The position numbers were made by a program, and so were the translations under genes. A stretch of DNA of 64,000 nt from Erwinia typographi (GTDB lineage: Bacteria > Pseudomonadota > Gammaproteobacteria > Enterobacterales > Enterobacteriaceae), in NCBI RefSeq assembly GCF_000773975.1, contig NZ_JRUQ01000097.1:1-64000 (forward strand), in the 5' to 3' direction. Below are positions 37,373-49,570 of this stretch, piece after piece. Below the pieces are notes generated by a model, which did no database searches, had not been told where the DNA came from, and worked only from the letters and a program-made list of their open reading frames with translations. Positions within the stretch are counted from its first letter, which is position 1, and every line of letters starts with the position of its first letter.

Positions 37373-40300
37373 TTATTCAGCATGACGCAGGCGTGCCCAC
37401 TGGCGCTTAGTGGCACGGCTGACGCGATCGAGATAGAGGTACACCACCGGAGTGGTGAATAAAGTTAATAGCTGGCTAAGCGCCAGGCCACCGGCAATCG
37501 CCAGCCCCAGCGGGCTGCGCAGGTCGGCGTCACCGCCGCTGCCCAACGCCAGCGGCAGCGCGCCGAAGAAGGCGGCCAGCGTGGTCATCATAATCGGACG
37601 GAAGCGCATCAGGCAGGCCTGAGTAATCGCCTGTTGCGGCGACAGTCCCTGATTTCGTTCGGCGGCCAGCGCAAAATCGATCATCATAATAGCGTTCTTT
37701 TTCACAATGCCGATCAGCAGCAGAATGCCGATCAGCGCGATCACCGTCAGTTGGGTGTTGGTCAGCAACAGCAGCAGCAGCGCGCCCACGCCGGCAGAAG
37801 GCAGCGTAGAGAGAATGGTCAGCGGGTGGATGTAACTTTCGTACAGCACCCCGAGCACGATATACACGGCGGCCAGCGCGGCCAGGATCAGCCACGGCAT
37901 GGAGGCCGAGAGCGCGGCGAACTCTTTCGCCGTGCCCTGGAATCCGGCCTGGATGCTATCCGGCAGCGCTATCTTTGCCATCGCCGTTTTAATCAGCGCC
38001 TGAGCCTGCTCCAGCGAAACGCCATCGGCCAGGTTAAAGGCAATGGTGCTGGTGGCTGACTGTCCCTGGTGCGCGACCGAAAGCGGCGCATTAGCTCCGC
38101 TGAAGCTGGCAAAGGCGGAGATCGGCACCCGATCCCCCTGATCGTTGACCACGTACATTTTTTGCAGCATATCCGCATCGCGGGTGTAGGCGTCCTGCAA
38201 CGACATCACTACGTGATACTGGTTGAGCGTTTTATACAGGGTCGCCACCTGCCGCTGGGCAAACGCATTATTCAGCAGCGTATCGACCATGTTCGCATCC
38301 ACGCCAAGCCGTTTCGCCCGATCGCGATCGATAGTGATCATCACCTCCTGGCCGCCGGTCTGCGAATCCGAATCGACGCTGGTCAGCTGCGGAATGGCTT
38401 CCAGCGCGGCTTTAACCTTAGGCGTCCAGATGCGCAGCGTGTCCAGATCGTCAGCCTGTAGGCTGTACTGATAGCTGGCGTTGGCGCTGCGTCCGCCGAT
38501 ATGAATATCCTGCGCGGCCATCAGGAACAGCTGCACGCCGGGGATGTTGCTGGATTTGCCGCTCAGCCGGTTAGCGACCTCGGTGGCCGTGGCGTCGCGC
38601 TGGTCGAAATCCTTCAGATGCACGAAGAAGTTCGCCGTGTTGCGCGAGCCAAACGCGCCGCTGCCCATGGAGGACATCACCCCGTCCACCGCCGGGTCCT
38701 GCTCAATCATTTTGGCGAACTGCTGAAGCTTCGGCTCCATCGCCTGGAACGAGACGTTCTGATCGGCGCGCAGCATCCCCATCAGCAGGCCGGTATCCTG
38801 ATTCGGGAAGAAGCCTTTCTGCACCACCGAATAGAGGAACAGGTTGAGGAGGATTGTCAGGATCAGGCTGAACAGCGTCAGCCGCTGGTGGCGCATCACC
38901 CAGTTCAACGCCGATGAGTAGGCCGCCAGCAGACTGTTGAGGGCATTTTCAATCCACTGATAAACCGGGTGTGGTCGCGTGCTAACCTTTGGCTTGCGCT
39001 TCAGCAGTCGCGAACAGAGCATTGGCGTCAGGCTGAGCGACACCAGCATGGAGATAATCAGGGAAACCGTCAGCGTTACCGCAAACTCGCGGAACAAACG
39101 CCCCACGATGCTGCCCATCAGCAGGATCGGAATAAACACCGCCACCAGCGACAGGGTCATCGACAGCACGGTAAAGCTCACCTCGTGCGCACCCTTCAGC
39201 GAGGCGCGAACCGGACTAAGCCCTTCTTCGATATAGCGCGTGATGTTTTCCAGCACCACAATCGCATCGTCCACCACAAAGCCGGTGGCAATAATCAACG
39301 CCATCAGCGACAGGTTATCCAGGCTGTAACCGAGCATATACATTACGGCGCAGGTGCCAATCAGCGACACCGGCAGAGCCAACGCCGGGATCAGCACCGC
39401 CTGAGCATTTCGCAGGAACACGAAGACCACGCCGATCACCAGCAATACCGCCACCAGCAGCGTCTCTTCGGTATCGTAAAGCGAGGAGCGGACGTTCGGT
39501 CCGCGATCCACCACGATTTTCAGCGACACGTCCGCCGGTAAGTCTTTTTGCAGCGCCGGAAGCTGCGCTTTGATCGCGTCGATGGTAGCCAGCATATTGG
39601 CTCCCGCCTGGCGGGTCACGCCAATCATCACCGAAGGCGTCTGGTTGTAGTAGCCAACGTTGTACTTGTCTTCCACCGAATCATAGACGGTGGCTACGTC
39701 GCTGAGGCGGATCGCCTTGCCGTCCTGATAGCTGACGATCAGCTTGCTGTACTGGCTGGCCTGATCGATCTGGCCATTGCCGTCGACAACCCAGGACTGG
39801 CGATCGCCCTGCAACAGCCCTTTTGGCAAATTGGTGGTGCTGTTGGCTATCGCCGCGCGCACGGTATCCAGCGAAATACCAGCCTGAGTCAGCATCTGCG
39901 GCTGGAGATCGATTCTGACGGCGGGCAGCGCGCTGCCCATCAGCGACACATCGCCGACGCCCTGAACCTGAGCAATTTTCTGGTCGATTTTGCTGTCGGC
40001 AATATCGTACAGCTCGCCTTTCGAACGGGTTGTCGAGGTCAGCGCCAGCATCACAATCGGCGCGTCGGACGGGTTGGCCTTCCGGTAGGTGGGCAGCGTG
40101 GCCATGCTGCTGGGCAGCAGGCTGCGGGCGGCGTTGATCGCCGCCTGCACGTCACGCGCCGCGCCATTGATATCCCGGCTCAGATCGAACTGCAAAATAA
40201 TATTGGTTGAGCCCTGCGAACTGCTGGAGGTCATCTCGGTAATGCCCGCGATCTCGCCAAGCGATCGCTCCAGCGGCGTAGCTACCGTCGCCGCCATCGT

Positions 40301-40471
40301 CTCCGGGCTGGCCCCGGCCAGCTTGGCGGTGACCATAATGGTCGGGAAATCCACCTGCGGCAGCGGCGCCACCGGCAGCAGGCGATAGCCCAGCACGCCC
40401 AGCAGCAGCAGCGCCAGGGGCAGCAGCAGCGTGGCAACCGGCCGGAAGATAAACAGGCGAGTGATATTCAT
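37373..40471 (-). CDS. mdtC: RND multidrug efflux transporter MdtC
   Basis: A 1032-residue inner-membrane proton/drug antiporter (E. coli MdtC 1025). It starts [17 protein letters not shown], typical of MdtC, and has the TM4 proton-relay pair in [14 protein letters not shown] near residue 407. Large periplasmic porter and docking loops follow TM1 and TM7. In E. coli MdtB and MdtC form a heterotrimer (two MdtB, one MdtC) exporting bile salts, novobiocin and other compounds, with BaeSR control. Its start overlaps the mdtB stop by 4 nt. Confidence 0.95.
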   Translation of the reverse strand: MNITRLFIFRPVATLLLPLALLLLGVLGYRLLPVAPLPQVDFPTIMVTAKLAGASPETMAATVATPLERSLGEIAGITEMTSSSSQGSTNIILQFDLSRDINGAARDVQAAINAARSLLPSSMATLPTYRKANPSDAPIVMLALTSTTRSKGELYDIADSKIDQKIAQVQGVGDVSLMGSALPAVRIDLQPQMLTQAGISLDTVRAAIANSTTNLPKGLLQGDRQSWVVDGNGQIDQASQYSKLIVSYQDGKAIRLSDVATVYDSVEDKYNVGYYNQTPSVMIGVTRQAGANMLATIDAIKAQLPALQKDLPADVSLKIVVDRGPNVRSSLYDTEETLLVAVLLVIGVVFVFLRNAQAVLIPALALPVSLIGTCAVMYMLGYSLDNLSLMALIIATGFVVDDAIVVLENITRYIEEGLSPVRASLKGAHEVSFTVLSMTLSLVAVFIPILLMGSIVGRLFREFAVTLTVSLIISMLVSLSLTPMLCSRLLKRKPKVSTRPHPVYQWIENALNSLLAAYSSALNWVMRHQRLTLFSLILTILLNLFLYSVVQKGFFPNQDTGLLMGMLRADQNVSFQAMEPKLQQFAKMIEQDPAVDGVMSSMGSGAFGSRNTANFFVHLKDFDQRDATATEVANRLSGKSSNIPGVQLFLMAAQDIHIGGRSANASYQYSLQADDLDTLRIWTPKVKAALEAIPQLTSVDSDSQTGGQEVMITIDRDRAKRLGVDANMVDTLLNNAFAQRQVATLYKTLNQYHVVMSLQDAYTRDADMLQKMYVVNDQGDRVPISAFASFSGANAPLSVAHQGQSATSTIAFNLADGVSLEQAQALIKTAMAKIALPDSIQAGFQGTAKEFAALSASMPWLILAALAAVYIVLGVLYESYIHPLTILSTLPSAGVGALLLLLLTNTQLTVIALIGILLLIGIVKKNAIMMIDFALAAERNQGLSPQQAITQACLMRFRPIMMTTLAAFFGALPLALGSGGDADLRSPLGLAIAGGLALSQLLTLFTTPVVYLYLDRVSRATKRQWARLRHAE

Positions 40472-43400
40472 CCGCGATCTACCGCTTTACGCATTCTGCG
40501 ACGTCCACGCTCCGCCATACGATCGAACCACAGGTAGATGACCGGCGTGGAAAACAGCGTCAGCACCTGGCTGAAGATCAGTCCGCCAACAATCACCAGC
40601 CCCAGCGGCTGGCGAAGCTCCGCGCCGGAGCCGGAGGCCAGCATCAGCGGCAGCGCGCCGATCAGCGCAGCCATGGTCGTCATCAAAATTGGCCGGAAGC
40701 GCAGCAGGCAGGCCTGATGAATCGCCTCACGCGGGCTGAGGTGCTGGTTCTTCTCCGCATCCAGCGCGAAGTCGATCATCATGATCGCGTTCTTTTTCAC
40801 AATGCCGATCAGCAGGATCACCCCGATAAGCGCGATCAGGCTGAACTCCGTACCCGCCAGCAGCAGCGTCAGCAGTGCGCCCACCGCAGCGGAAGGCAGC
40901 GTCGAAAGGATGGTAACCGGGTGAATAAAACTTTCATAAAGAATACCCAGCACTACATACATGGTCAGCAGCGCGGCCAGGATCAGCCACAGCGTATTAC
41001 TGGTTGCGCTCTGGAAGGCCGCGGTTTCTCCCTGATAGCGCAGGGTAATGCTGGAAGGCTGCGCCAGGCTTTGCTGCGTTTCGGCGATGGCCTTTTGCGC
41101 GTCCTCCAGCGAGTAACCGTCGTTAAGGTTGAAGGAGACGGTAACCGCCGGAAACTGATTGAGGCGCATATGCGTCAGAGAACCGATCCGCTGATGGATT
41201 TTCGCAATCGCGGTCAGCTTCACCATCCCGGTAGTGCTGGTACTGGTGCTACTGTCGTCATCTGAGCTGCTGCTGGACGAGTCAGAATCTGAGCTGCTGG
41301 TTGAGCTACTGGACGGCGCGAGATAAATATCATCAAACGAGGCCGGGGACTTTTGCCAGGCAGGCGCAACTTCCAGCACCACGCGATACTGATTCGACTG
41401 GGTGAAGATGGTGGAGACCAGACGCTGACCAAAAGCGTTGTACAGCGCGGTATCCACATCGGCAGCGGTAATGCCATAGCGCGCCGCCACATCCCGGTTC
41501 AGCTCAACGTAGGCGACCTGTCCCTGATCCTGAAGATTACTCACTACGGAGCTGAACTCAGGCCGCTTTTGCAGCGCGGCAACCAGCTTCGGCGACCAGT
41601 TGACCAGATTCTCACTGTCGGCATCATCCAGCGAGAACTGATACTGATCTGGCGTGACCTGGTCGTTGACCGTCAAATCCTGCGAGGCCTGCATATACAG
41701 CTGAATGCCCGGCACGTCCTGAGTGGCCTGCTTCAGCTCGGCAATCACCCGATCCGCGCGCTCATCCCGCTCATCGAACGGTTTAAGGTTTATTTGCAGC
41801 CGTCCGCTGTTCAGGCTGGTATTGGTGCCGTCAATGCCGATGGTCGAAGAGAGGCTTTCCACCTCTGGATTCTTCAGCACGATCGCCGCCAGCTGCTGCT
41901 GGCGCTTAGCCATTTCACTAAACGAAATATCCTGAGACGCCACGGTCACGCCCTGGATCAGCCCGGTGTCCTGGGAAGGGAAAAAACCTTTCGGGATAAC
42001 CATGTAGAGCAGCCCGGTCAGCACCAGCGTCGCCAGCGCCACCAGCAGAGTCAGGCGCTGATGGTTGAGGACGATGGTCAGCAGGCGATCGTAACCCGCG
42101 ATCAACTTATCAAAGAACTCTCCGCCCTTGCGGTAGAAGCGGCTCTGACGCTCTTCGGGAATATGGCGCAGCAGCCAGGCGCACAGCATCGGCGTCAGGG
42201 TCAGTGACACCACCATCGACACCAGAATCGAGACGGCCAGGGTAATCGCAAACTCGCGGAACAGTCGCCCGACGACGTCGCCCATAAACAGCAGCGGGAT
42301 CAGCACGGCAATCAGCGAGAACGTCAGTGAAATAATGGTAAAGCCGATTTGCCGGGAGCCGTTCAGCGCCGCCTGCATGGGCGTCTCGCCCTGCTCCAGC
42401 CTGCGCGAGATATTCTCTACCACCACTATCGCATCATCAATAACGAAACCGGTGGCGATGGTCAGCGCCATCAGCGACAGATTGTTCAGGCTGAAATCTG
42501 CCAGGTACATTACGCCGAAGGTGCCGATCAGCGACAGCGGTACGGCAATGCTGGGGATCAGCGTAGCCGCCACGTTGCGCAGGAACAGGAAGGTCACCAT
42601 CACCACCAGCGCCACCGACAGCATCAGCTCAAACTGCACGTCGCTGATTGACGCACGGATGGTCTGGGTGCGATCGGAGAGGATCTGCACCTTCACGCCG
42701 TCCGGCAGCGCAGCCTGCAAGGTCGGCAGCTGAGCTTTTATCGCATCGACCACCGATATAACGTTAGCGCCGGGCTGACGCTGCACGCTGATGACGATCG
42801 CTGGCGTATTGTTGGCCCAGGCGGTCTGGAAGGTATTCTCTGCCGCCTGCTGGATATGGGCGATATCGTGCAGCCTCAGCGCCGAGCCGTTCTGGTAGGT
42901 CAGGATCAGGTTGCCGTACTCTTCCGCCGTGCGCAGCTGGTCGTTGGCATCAATGGTCACCGAGTGATACTGGCCGTCAAAACCGCCCTTCGAGCCGTTA
43001 ACGTTGCTGTTGCCGATCAGCGTGTTGACGTCTTCCAGCGTCAGCCCGTGAGCGGCCAGCGCTTTCGGGTCCACCTGCACGCGGATCGCAGGCTGATGGC
43101 CGCCCGCCAGCGTAACCATACCCACGCCGGAAATTTGCGAAAGCTTCAGCGCAATGCGGGTGTTAACCAGATCCTGCACTTTAATCAGCGGCAGCGTGTC
43201 CGAACTGGCCGCCAGGGTAATCACCGCCGTGTCGGCCGGATTGACTTTTTTGTAGGTCGGCGGGTTAGGCAAATCATCAGGAAGCAGGCTGTCCGCCGCG
43301 TTGATTGCCGCCTGAACTTCCTGTTCGGCCACGTCCAGCGACAGGTCGAGGGAGAATTTCAACGTAATCACCGATGAGCCGCTAGAGCTGCTGGAGGCCA

Positions 43401-43638
43401 TCTGGCTCAGACCGGCCATCTGTCCAAGCTGACGCTCCAGCGGAGCCGTGACCGATGACGCCATCACGTCCGGGCTGGCTCCCGGATAAAGCGTGGTGAT
43501 CTGAATGGTTGGGTAATCCACCTGCGGCAGCGCCGAGGTGGAAAGTAAACGGTAGGCGAAGATCCCGGAAAGCATCACCGCGACCATCAGCAGGATGGTG
43601 GCAACCGGACGTTCGATAAAGATGCGCGAAGGATTCAT
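40468..43638 (-). CDS. mdtB: RND multidrug efflux transporter MdtB with Ser/Asp insert
   Basis: A 1056-residue RND transporter (E. coli MdtB 1040), partner of MdtC. It starts [17 protein letters not shown] and keeps the TM4 DD pair ([14 protein letters not shown]). Between DDIYLAP and [10 protein letters not shown], about residues 772-803, there is a low-complexity run of 27 residues containing only Ser, Thr and Asp (nt about 41230-41320). By comparison with AcrB this is a beta-hairpin tip of the periplasmic docking region. The run is in frame and the rest of the protein is intact, so activity is likely. It overlaps mdtA by 4 nt. Confidence 0.95.
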   Translation of the reverse strand: MNPSRIFIERPVATILLMVAVMLSGIFAYRLLSTSALPQVDYPTIQITTLYPGASPDVMASSVTAPLERQLGQMAGLSQMASSSSSGSSVITLKFSLDLSLDVAEQEVQAAINAADSLLPDDLPNPPTYKKVNPADTAVITLAASSDTLPLIKVQDLVNTRIALKLSQISGVGMVTLAGGHQPAIRVQVDPKALAAHGLTLEDVNTLIGNSNVNGSKGGFDGQYHSVTIDANDQLRTAEEYGNLILTYQNGSALRLHDIAHIQQAAENTFQTAWANNTPAIVISVQRQPGANVISVVDAIKAQLPTLQAALPDGVKVQILSDRTQTIRASISDVQFELMLSVALVVMVTFLFLRNVAATLIPSIAVPLSLIGTFGVMYLADFSLNNLSLMALTIATGFVIDDAIVVVENISRRLEQGETPMQAALNGSRQIGFTIISLTFSLIAVLIPLLFMGDVVGRLFREFAITLAVSILVSMVVSLTLTPMLCAWLLRHIPEERQSRFYRKGGEFFDKLIAGYDRLLTIVLNHQRLTLLVALATLVLTGLLYMVIPKGFFPSQDTGLIQGVTVASQDISFSEMAKRQQQLAAIVLKNPEVESLSSTIGIDGTNTSLNSGRLQINLKPFDERDERADRVIAELKQATQDVPGIQLYMQASQDLTVNDQVTPDQYQFSLDDADSENLVNWSPKLVAALQKRPEFSSVVSNLQDQGQVAYVELNRDVAARYGITAADVDTALYNAFGQRLVSTIFTQSNQYRVVLEVAPAWQKSPASFDDIYLAPSSSSTSSSDSDSSSSSSDDDSSTSTSTTGMVKLTAIAKIHQRIGSLTHMRLNQFPAVTVSFNLNDGYSLEDAQKAIAETQQSLAQPSSITLRYQGETAAFQSATSNTLWLILAALLTMYVVLGILYESFIHPVTILSTLPSAAVGALLTLLLAGTEFSLIALIGVILLIGIVKKNAIMMIDFALDAEKNQHLSPREAIHQACLLRFRPILMTTMAALIGALPLMLASGSGAELRQPLGLVIVGGLIFSQVLTLFSTPVIYLWFDRMAERGRRRMRKAVDRG

Positions 43639-44867
43639 TGCGCTTTCGCGCTCCCGCCAGCGGCCTTGGTTTCTTCTGCGGTAATCACCTTCACTTTGCT
43701 GCCGTTACTCAGGCGATCGATGCCTTCAGTCACCACCTGCTCACCAGCGCTGACGCCGGAAAGTATCGCCTGCTGCGTCTCGCCCAGCGTCGGGCCGGTT
43801 TTCACCTCTTTGCGCGTCACGGTCAGATCTTTATTGATCACGTAGACAAAGCTGCCGTCGCTGCTCAGCTGTAGCGCCTGCGCAGGGATCACCGTGGCCT
43901 GCTTCAGCGTGCCGGTTTGCAGACGCAGATTAACGAACTGATTGGGATAGAGCGCCTCATCCTTGTTGGCGAACAGCGCCTTCAGCGCTACCGACCCGGT
44001 GCTGGTATCAATCTGGTTACTGATAAACTGCACGCTGCCCTCCGCCAGCTGGCTGCTCCCCTCCTGATCGAAGGCGATGGCCGGCAGGCTCTGGCCGCTG
44101 TGCAGCGATTTCAGCAGGACCGGGATATTACTTTGCGGCACGCTGAAGGTCACGGCGGCAGGCTGCGTCTGGGTGATGGTCACGATGCCGGTGGTATCCG
44201 TGCTGTGCACCATATTGCCCGCATCCACCAGCCGTAAACCAGCGCGTCCGGCAATCGGCGAGGTGATTTTGGCAAACTCAAGGTTCAGCTTAGCAGCGGC
44301 GATCTGCGCCTCATCCGCTTTAATCGTACCGCTGTATTGCCCTACGGTGGCGATCTGCGTGTCCAGATCCTGGCGGGAGAGCGAGTCCTGAGCAAACAGC
44401 TTGCGGTAACGAGCCAGCGTCAGCTCGGCGCTTTTCAGCAGCGCCTGATTCTCGCTCAAATCGCCCTGGTACTGCGCCAGCGTCGCCTGATAGCTGCGCG
44501 GATCGATCTGCGCCAGCACCTGCCCGGCCTCAACCTTTTGCCCCTCGGTAAAGAACACTTTCACCAGCTGTCCGTCAACACGACTGGTGACCGTCACCGT
44601 GGCGTTGGGAATCACCGTACCCAGCGCGTTCAGATAAACCGGCACGTCCGCCGTCGTCACCTGCCCGCTATGCACTGGCGTCGCCATTCCCGACATCATA
44701 CCAGGCCCGCCGTGTCCGCCCATCCCCCCCATACCGCCTGGAGCGCCAGCATGATTGCCGCTGTGCGGCCAGAAACGCCAGGCCAACAGTGCAACGACAA
44801 TGACCAGGATCGCTATAAGGATTTTTCTACGTCGGGAAGATGAAGTGTTCTTAGTCGTTGAGATCAT
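43635..44867 (-). CDS. mdtA: RND efflux periplasmic adaptor MdtA
   Basis: Membrane-fusion protein linking MdtBC to the outer-membrane factor. From the ATG at 44867 it has 410 residues (E. coli 415). A single membrane anchor ([16 protein letters not shown]) is followed by a Gly/Met/His-rich linker, then the lipoyl-like half motifs around [16 protein letters not shown], an alpha-hairpin and beta-barrel domains. A TTG at 44903 would add 12 residues; neither start has a clear Shine-Dalgarno, so the start is uncertain. It is the first gene of the four-gene operon. A direct repeat CGTAAG-N5-CGTAAG at 45000-45016 upstream could be a response-regulator site. No baeSR genes are nearby. Confidence 0.9.
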   Translation of the reverse strand: MISTTKNTSSSRRRKILIAILVIVVALLAWRFWPHSGNHAGAPGGMGGMGGHGGPGMMSGMATPVHSGQVTTADVPVYLNALGTVIPNATVTVTSRVDGQLVKVFFTEGQKVEAGQVLAQIDPRSYQATLAQYQGDLSENQALLKSAELTLARYRKLFAQDSLSRQDLDTQIATVGQYSGTIKADEAQIAAAKLNLEFAKITSPIAGRAGLRLVDAGNMVHSTDTTGIVTITQTQPAAVTFSVPQSNIPVLLKSLHSGQSLPAIAFDQEGSSQLAEGSVQFISNQIDTSTGSVALKALFANKDEALYPNQFVNLRLQTGTLKQATVIPAQALQLSSDGSFVYVINKDLTVTRKEVKTGPTLGETQQAILSGVSAGEQVVTEGIDRLSNGSKVKVITAEETKAAGGSAKAQ

Positions 44868-44924
44868 GAGGTTCTGTTGAGTAAAGTAAGGCAAAGGGTT
44901 CAACGGAGGCTTATGCTTCCGCCT

Positions 44925-44957
44925 GAAAAAAGGTCAGGCCAACATGGCTGGCCTGAC
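44925..44957 (-). terminator. Intrinsic terminator after the AcrAB-like efflux operon
   Basis: A perfect 9-bp stem GTCAGGCCA/TGGCCTGAC (44933-44957) with a 7-base loop is followed on the minus strand by a six-U tract (A run at 44926-44931 on the plus strand). It separates the AcrAB-OMF operon from the mdtABC operon. mdtA then has at most about 57 bp for a separate downstream promoter, so its promoter probably overlaps this hairpin or lies before it. Confidence 0.85.
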
Positions 44958-45029
44958 GCTATTATGGGCGAGCGGGCTGGTTAAATTCCATCCTCAGAAC
45001 GTAAGGATTTCGTAAGAAAATCAGGGAAA

Positions 45030-46442
45030 TCATGATTTCCATCCGCCGCCAAGCGCTTTATACAGCGTAATTTGCTGGTTCAACCGCCCTAAACGAGTGG
45101 TTATTAGCGACTGCTGCGCCGCATACAGTGAACGCTGCGCCACCAACACGTTGAGGTAGCTATCCACGCCTTCATCATAGCGGATATGCGCAAAATCGTA
45201 ATTACGTTGATTCGCCTGTTCATCCTGCTCGCGCGCCTTCAGCTCGTCCAGGTAGGTGTCCTGACCAGCCAGCGCGTCGCCAACCTCTTTGAACGCCGTC
45301 TGAATCGACTTTTCATAGTCAGCTATTTCAATGCGCTTTTGCAAATGCGCAATATCCAGGTTCGCCGAATTGACCCCGCCGTCGAAAATGGGCAGCGTGA
45401 TGCTCGGCCCAAAGGACCAGGCCGCCGTACCGCCCTCCAGCAGATGACCCAGGCTACTCGACGTCGAGCCGCCCGACGCGGTCAGGCTGATGCTGGGGAA
45501 GAAGGCCGCGCGCGCCGCGCCGATGTTGGCATTAGCCGCCTTCAGTTCATGCTCGGCGGAGATGATATCCGGGCGACGGGTCAACAGATCCGAAGGCAGG
45601 CCGGACGGCGTGGCCGGGAAGTGCCAGTCTTTGTTCAGACGCGCGTTGGCCAGCATATCGGACGGCAGCCTGGTGCCGACCAGCAGGGCCAGCGCGTTCA
45701 CATCCTGGCGAACCTGGCGGGTGTAGGAAGCCACATCCGCCTGCGCCGTGCGCACCGAGGTTTCGGCCTGCACCAGATCCTGCTCGCTGCTGATGCCGCC
45801 GTCGAAGCTGCGTTTGGTCAGGTTATAGGAATCCTGCTGGCTTTTCACCGTATCCTGCGCCAGCTTCAGCAGCTCGTTATCAGAGCACAGCGACAGATAG
45901 CCCGAGGCCACTTCGGCGATCAGGCTGATTTGCGTAGCGCGCTGGGTAGCGGCGGTAGCCAGATAGCTTTCCAGCGCCTGATCCCGCAGGCTACGCAAGC
46001 GACCAAAGAAGTCCAGCTCCCAGGCGGTCACGCCCAGGCTGGTGTTCAGCTCATGGTAGGTGACCGGCCCGGTAGAAGAAGTGTTGTAAAGATTGCCCGG
46101 CAGGTGTGCTGCGGTCTGCGAAGCGCTCAGGTCTACCGAAGGCAGCAATGCTGCCCGGTCAATTTGCACCTGTGAACGCGCGACGTCGACGTTCAGCGCC
46201 GCCACTCTCAGATCGCGGTTATTCTCCAGCGACAGGGCAATCAGCTTGTGCATCATCGGATCGGTGAAGAAGTTCTGCCAGCTGATATCTGCCCCGTTGC
46301 CTGGCTGGACGTTGCCCTGCTGGTCGTAGTGCGCCGCCACCGGCAGCGCAGGCCGCTGATAATTTGGCTCCATGGTACAGCCGCTCAGCACCAGCATCAC
46401 CGCTACCGGCAGGGCAGCCAGCGAGAAAGTCTTATGAAGCAT
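45030..46442 (-). CDS. RND efflux outer-membrane factor lipoprotein (OprM-like)
   Basis: A 470-residue TolC-type channel lipoprotein. The start ATG at 46442 has a strong GAGGTGG ribosome-binding site 7 bases upstream; a longer frame to 46517 overlaps the RND gene in another register and lacks a signal. The signal peptide ends VLSGC with Cys near 22, then [12 protein letters not shown]. Two OEP repeats and the family motif [12 protein letters not shown] are present. It overlaps the preceding RND gene by 11 nt and closes a three-gene tripartite pump operon, which therefore need not borrow TolC. Confidence 0.94.
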   Translation of the reverse strand: MLHKTFSLAALPVAVMLVLSGCTMEPNYQRPALPVAAHYDQQGNVQPGNGADISWQNFFTDPMMHKLIALSLENNRDLRVAALNVDVARSQVQIDRAALLPSVDLSASQTAAHLPGNLYNTSSTGPVTYHELNTSLGVTAWELDFFGRLRSLRDQALESYLATAATQRATQISLIAEVASGYLSLCSDNELLKLAQDTVKSQQDSYNLTKRSFDGGISSEQDLVQAETSVRTAQADVASYTRQVRQDVNALALLVGTRLPSDMLANARLNKDWHFPATPSGLPSDLLTRRPDIISAEHELKAANANIGAARAAFFPSISLTASGGSTSSSLGHLLEGGTAAWSFGPSITLPIFDGGVNSANLDIAHLQKRIEIADYEKSIQTAFKEVGDALAGQDTYLDELKAREQDEQANQRNYDFAHIRYDEGVDSYLNVLVAQRSLYAAQQSLITTRLGRLNQQITLYKALGGGWKS

Positions 46443-49400
46443 TATTTTCCACCTCAGTTTTGGTTTTTTTCTTACCAGAGAAACGCTGCGCCACCACGAC
46501 GTAAAACATCGGCACAAAGAAGATGGCGAGGAAGGTCGCGGTGATCATCCCGCCAACCACCGCCGTCCCGATCGAGTGCTGGCTACCTGCCCCAGCCCCG
46601 CTGGACATCGTCAGCGGCAGCACGCCGAGCACAAAAGCCATCGAGGTCATAATGATCGGCCTGATACGTAACCTTGCGGCTTCCAGCGCCGCCTCCACCA
46701 GCCCCTTGCCCCCCTTCTCATGCAGCTCTTTAGCGAACTCCACGATCAGAATGGCGTTTTTCGCCGCCAGGCCGACGGTAGTGAGCAGTCCGACCTGGAA
46801 GAACACGTCGTTCTCCAGCCCGCGCATCAGCACCGCCAGAATGGTGCCGAGCACGCCGAGCGGCACCACCAGCACCACCGAGAAGGGAATAGACCAGCTC
46901 TCATATAGCGCCGCCAGGCAGAGAAACACCACCAGGATCGAAATGGTATACAGGGCAGGCGTCTGCGAGCCGGAACTCTGCTCTTCATAAGAGAGGCCGT
47001 GCCACTGCACCCTGAAGCCCGCGGGCAGTTTGGCGGCAATCTCCTCCACGGCTTTTGTCGCGTCGCCCGAGCTGTAGCCAGCCGCTGGCGATCCCATAAT
47101 TTCTACCGCAGAGACGCCGTTAAAGCGCTCATAGCGAGGCGAACCGTACTCCCATTTCCCGCTGCCAAAGGCCGAGAAAGGCACCATCTCGCCGCTGCTG
47201 TTGCGGAAATACCACTTATTCAGATCTTCAGGCGAGACGCGCGATCCGGCATTACCCTGCAAATAGACTTTCTTCACGCGGCCGTTGTAGATGAACTGAT
47301 TGACGTAGGTTGAGCCCCACGCGGTGGAGAGCGTGTTGTTGATATCTTCCAGGCTCAGCCCCAGCGCCTGCGCGCGTTCATCGTCAACAATCAGATGATA
47401 CTGCGGCTCATCTTCCATTCCGTTCGGCCGGGTCGCCATCAGGCGCTTGTCCTGCGCCGCCATGCCGAGGAACTGATTGCGCGCGGCCATCAGCGCCTCA
47501 TGCCCCTGGTTATTGGTGTCCTGCAGGAAGAAATCGAAGCCCGTCGCGTTCCCCAGTTCCATTACCGCAGGCGGTACTAAGGCAAATACCCTGGCATCCT
47601 GCAACGTAGAGAAATGCGCCATCGTGCGCTGCGCCAGCTTTTGTACCGTCTGGTCAGCGTTACGCTGCGCCCACGGCTTCAGCAACACGAATGACATGGC
47701 GGTGTTTTCCCCGCGCCCCGAGAAGCTGAACCCATTTGGCGAGAACACCGAGCTGACTTCCGGCTCGTTTTTCAGCAGCCAGGACTGGATCTCATCCAGC
47801 ACCTGCTGAGTTCGTTCGCTGGAGGCATTGGCAGGCAGCGTGGTTTGCATCATCATCACCCCCTGATCCTCATCCGGCAGGAAAGAGGTGGGCACGCGAG
47901 TGAACAGATAGCCGGTCGCGGCCACCAGCACCAGATAAATGACCAGGAACAGATTGCGTTTGGAAATCACCGTGCCAACGCTGTTGGTATAATGCAGCGT
48001 GCCGGCATCGAATTTACGGTTAAACCAGCCCGCCATGCCTTTGGTTTTGTGTTCGGCTGAACCCGGTTTCAGCATCGTGGCGCACAGCGCTGGGGTGAAG
48101 ATCAGCGCCATCAGTACCGACAGAGCCATCGCCGAGACGATCGTCAGGGAGAACTGGCGGTAAATAACCCCGGTGGATCCGCTGAAGAAAGCCATTGGCA
48201 GCAGCACCGCCGAGAGCACCAGCGCGATGCCAAACAGCGCGCCCTGAATCTGCTCCATCGATTTTATCGTTGCGGCTTTCGGATCAAGCCCCTCGTCGTG
48301 CATCACTCGCTCAACGTTTTCCACCACCACAATGGCGTCATCCACCAGCAGCCCGATCGCCAGCACCATCCCGAACATCGTCAGGGTGTTGATGGTGTAG
48401 CCGCAGGCGGACAGAATGCCAAAAGTCCCCAGCAGCACTACCGGCACCACCATCGTGGTGATTAGCGTGGCGCGCAGGTTTTGCAGGAACAGCAGCATCA
48501 CCAGAAAGACCAGCGCAATCGCTTCGAACAGGGTTTTCACCACTTCTTCAATCGAGGCGCTCACCACCGGCGCAGTATTGTAGGGGAACTCCACCTCCAC
48601 GCCGTCCGGCAGCGACGGCTTGAGAGCGTCAACGGTGGCCTGGACCGCGTTAATGGCGTCCAGCACGTTGGCTCCGCTGGCAAGACGCAGCGCGATACCG
48701 GCAGAAGGCTTGCCGTTGTAGGTGGCGGAGATACTGTAATCCTGCGGCCCCAGATCGACCTTAGCCACGTCGCGCAGGCGCACCTGCGAACCGTCCGCAT
48801 TGACCTTGAGCAGAATATTTTCGAACTGTTTCACCGACTGCAAACGCGTTTTACCGATGATGGTGGCGCTGAATTTTGCGCCCGGCGTAGTCGGCAGCCC
48901 CGCCAGCTTACCGCTGGAAATCTGGACGTTCTGCTGACTGATAGCCGTCGATACGTCGCCCGGAATCAGCTGGTATTTATACAATTTGGCCGGATCGAGC
49001 CAGATACGCATCCCGTATTCCGATCCCATCACCATAAAGTCGCCCACGCCTTTGGTGCGGGAAATCGGATCTTCCAGTTTGGAAACCAGCAGATCGGCGA
49101 GATCGCCGTTGCTCATTTTGCCATTGGTAGAGATCAGGCTGACGACCAGCATAAAGTTAGCCTGATACTTACGTACGTTAATGCCCTGCTGAGTCACCTC
49201 GGTCGGCAGCTGAGACTCGGCCAGCGACACTTTGTTCTGCACCTGAACCTGGGCGATGTCCGGGTCGGTCCCCTGATCGAAGGTCACAATGAGGGTGGCG
49301 CTGCCGTCGCTGTTACTCTGCGACTCGATGTAGCGCATGTTATCAAGGCCGCTCAGCTGCTGTTCGATAACCTGAACCACGGTGTTCTGCGCGGTGTCCG

Positions 49401-49560
49401 CGCTGGCGCCCGGGTAGGTAACCTGCACCGAAATGGCCGGAGGGGCAATATTGGGATACTGGTTGATCGGCAGTTTAAGGATCGCAAGACCGCCGACCAG
49501 CATCACCATGATCGCCACCACCCAGGCAAAGATGGGGCGTTCAATGAAGAATTTAGACAT
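46432..49560 (-). CDS. AcrB-like HAE1 RND multidrug efflux transporter
   Basis: A 1042-residue homotrimeric proton/drug antiporter of the AcrB/MexB group. It starts [17 protein letters not shown]; the TM4 relay pair is in [14 protein letters not shown] near 407. Binding-pocket phenylalanines known from AcrB are partly kept: Phe in NFMLVVSLI (F136 region) and the NGFSFSGRG loop (F615/F617 region). The AcrB F178 position reads differently ([10 protein letters not shown]), hinting at a changed substrate range. It lies 10 bp after the adaptor gene. It is probably not the housekeeping AcrB, because no acrR flanks it and its own outer-membrane factor follows. Confidence 0.93.
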   Translation of the reverse strand: MSKFFIERPIFAWVVAIMVMLVGGLAILKLPINQYPNIAPPAISVQVTYPGASADTAQNTVVQVIEQQLSGLDNMRYIESQSNSDGSATLIVTFDQGTDPDIAQVQVQNKVSLAESQLPTEVTQQGINVRKYQANFMLVVSLISTNGKMSNGDLADLLVSKLEDPISRTKGVGDFMVMGSEYGMRIWLDPAKLYKYQLIPGDVSTAISQQNVQISSGKLAGLPTTPGAKFSATIIGKTRLQSVKQFENILLKVNADGSQVRLRDVAKVDLGPQDYSISATYNGKPSAGIALRLASGANVLDAINAVQATVDALKPSLPDGVEVEFPYNTAPVVSASIEEVVKTLFEAIALVFLVMLLFLQNLRATLITTMVVPVVLLGTFGILSACGYTINTLTMFGMVLAIGLLVDDAIVVVENVERVMHDEGLDPKAATIKSMEQIQGALFGIALVLSAVLLPMAFFSGSTGVIYRQFSLTIVSAMALSVLMALIFTPALCATMLKPGSAEHKTKGMAGWFNRKFDAGTLHYTNSVGTVISKRNLFLVIYLVLVAATGYLFTRVPTSFLPDEDQGVMMMQTTLPANASSERTQQVLDEIQSWLLKNEPEVSSVFSPNGFSFSGRGENTAMSFVLLKPWAQRNADQTVQKLAQRTMAHFSTLQDARVFALVPPAVMELGNATGFDFFLQDTNNQGHEALMAARNQFLGMAAQDKRLMATRPNGMEDEPQYHLIVDDERAQALGLSLEDINNTLSTAWGSTYVNQFIYNGRVKKVYLQGNAGSRVSPEDLNKWYFRNSSGEMVPFSAFGSGKWEYGSPRYERFNGVSAVEIMGSPAAGYSSGDATKAVEEIAAKLPAGFRVQWHGLSYEEQSSGSQTPALYTISILVVFLCLAALYESWSIPFSVVLVVPLGVLGTILAVLMRGLENDVFFQVGLLTTVGLAAKNAILIVEFAKELHEKGGKGLVEAALEAARLRIRPIIMTSMAFVLGVLPLTMSSGAGAGSQHSIGTAVVGGMITATFLAIFFVPMFYVVVAQRFSGKKKTKTEVENNAS

Positions 49561-49570
49561 CAGATTTCCT

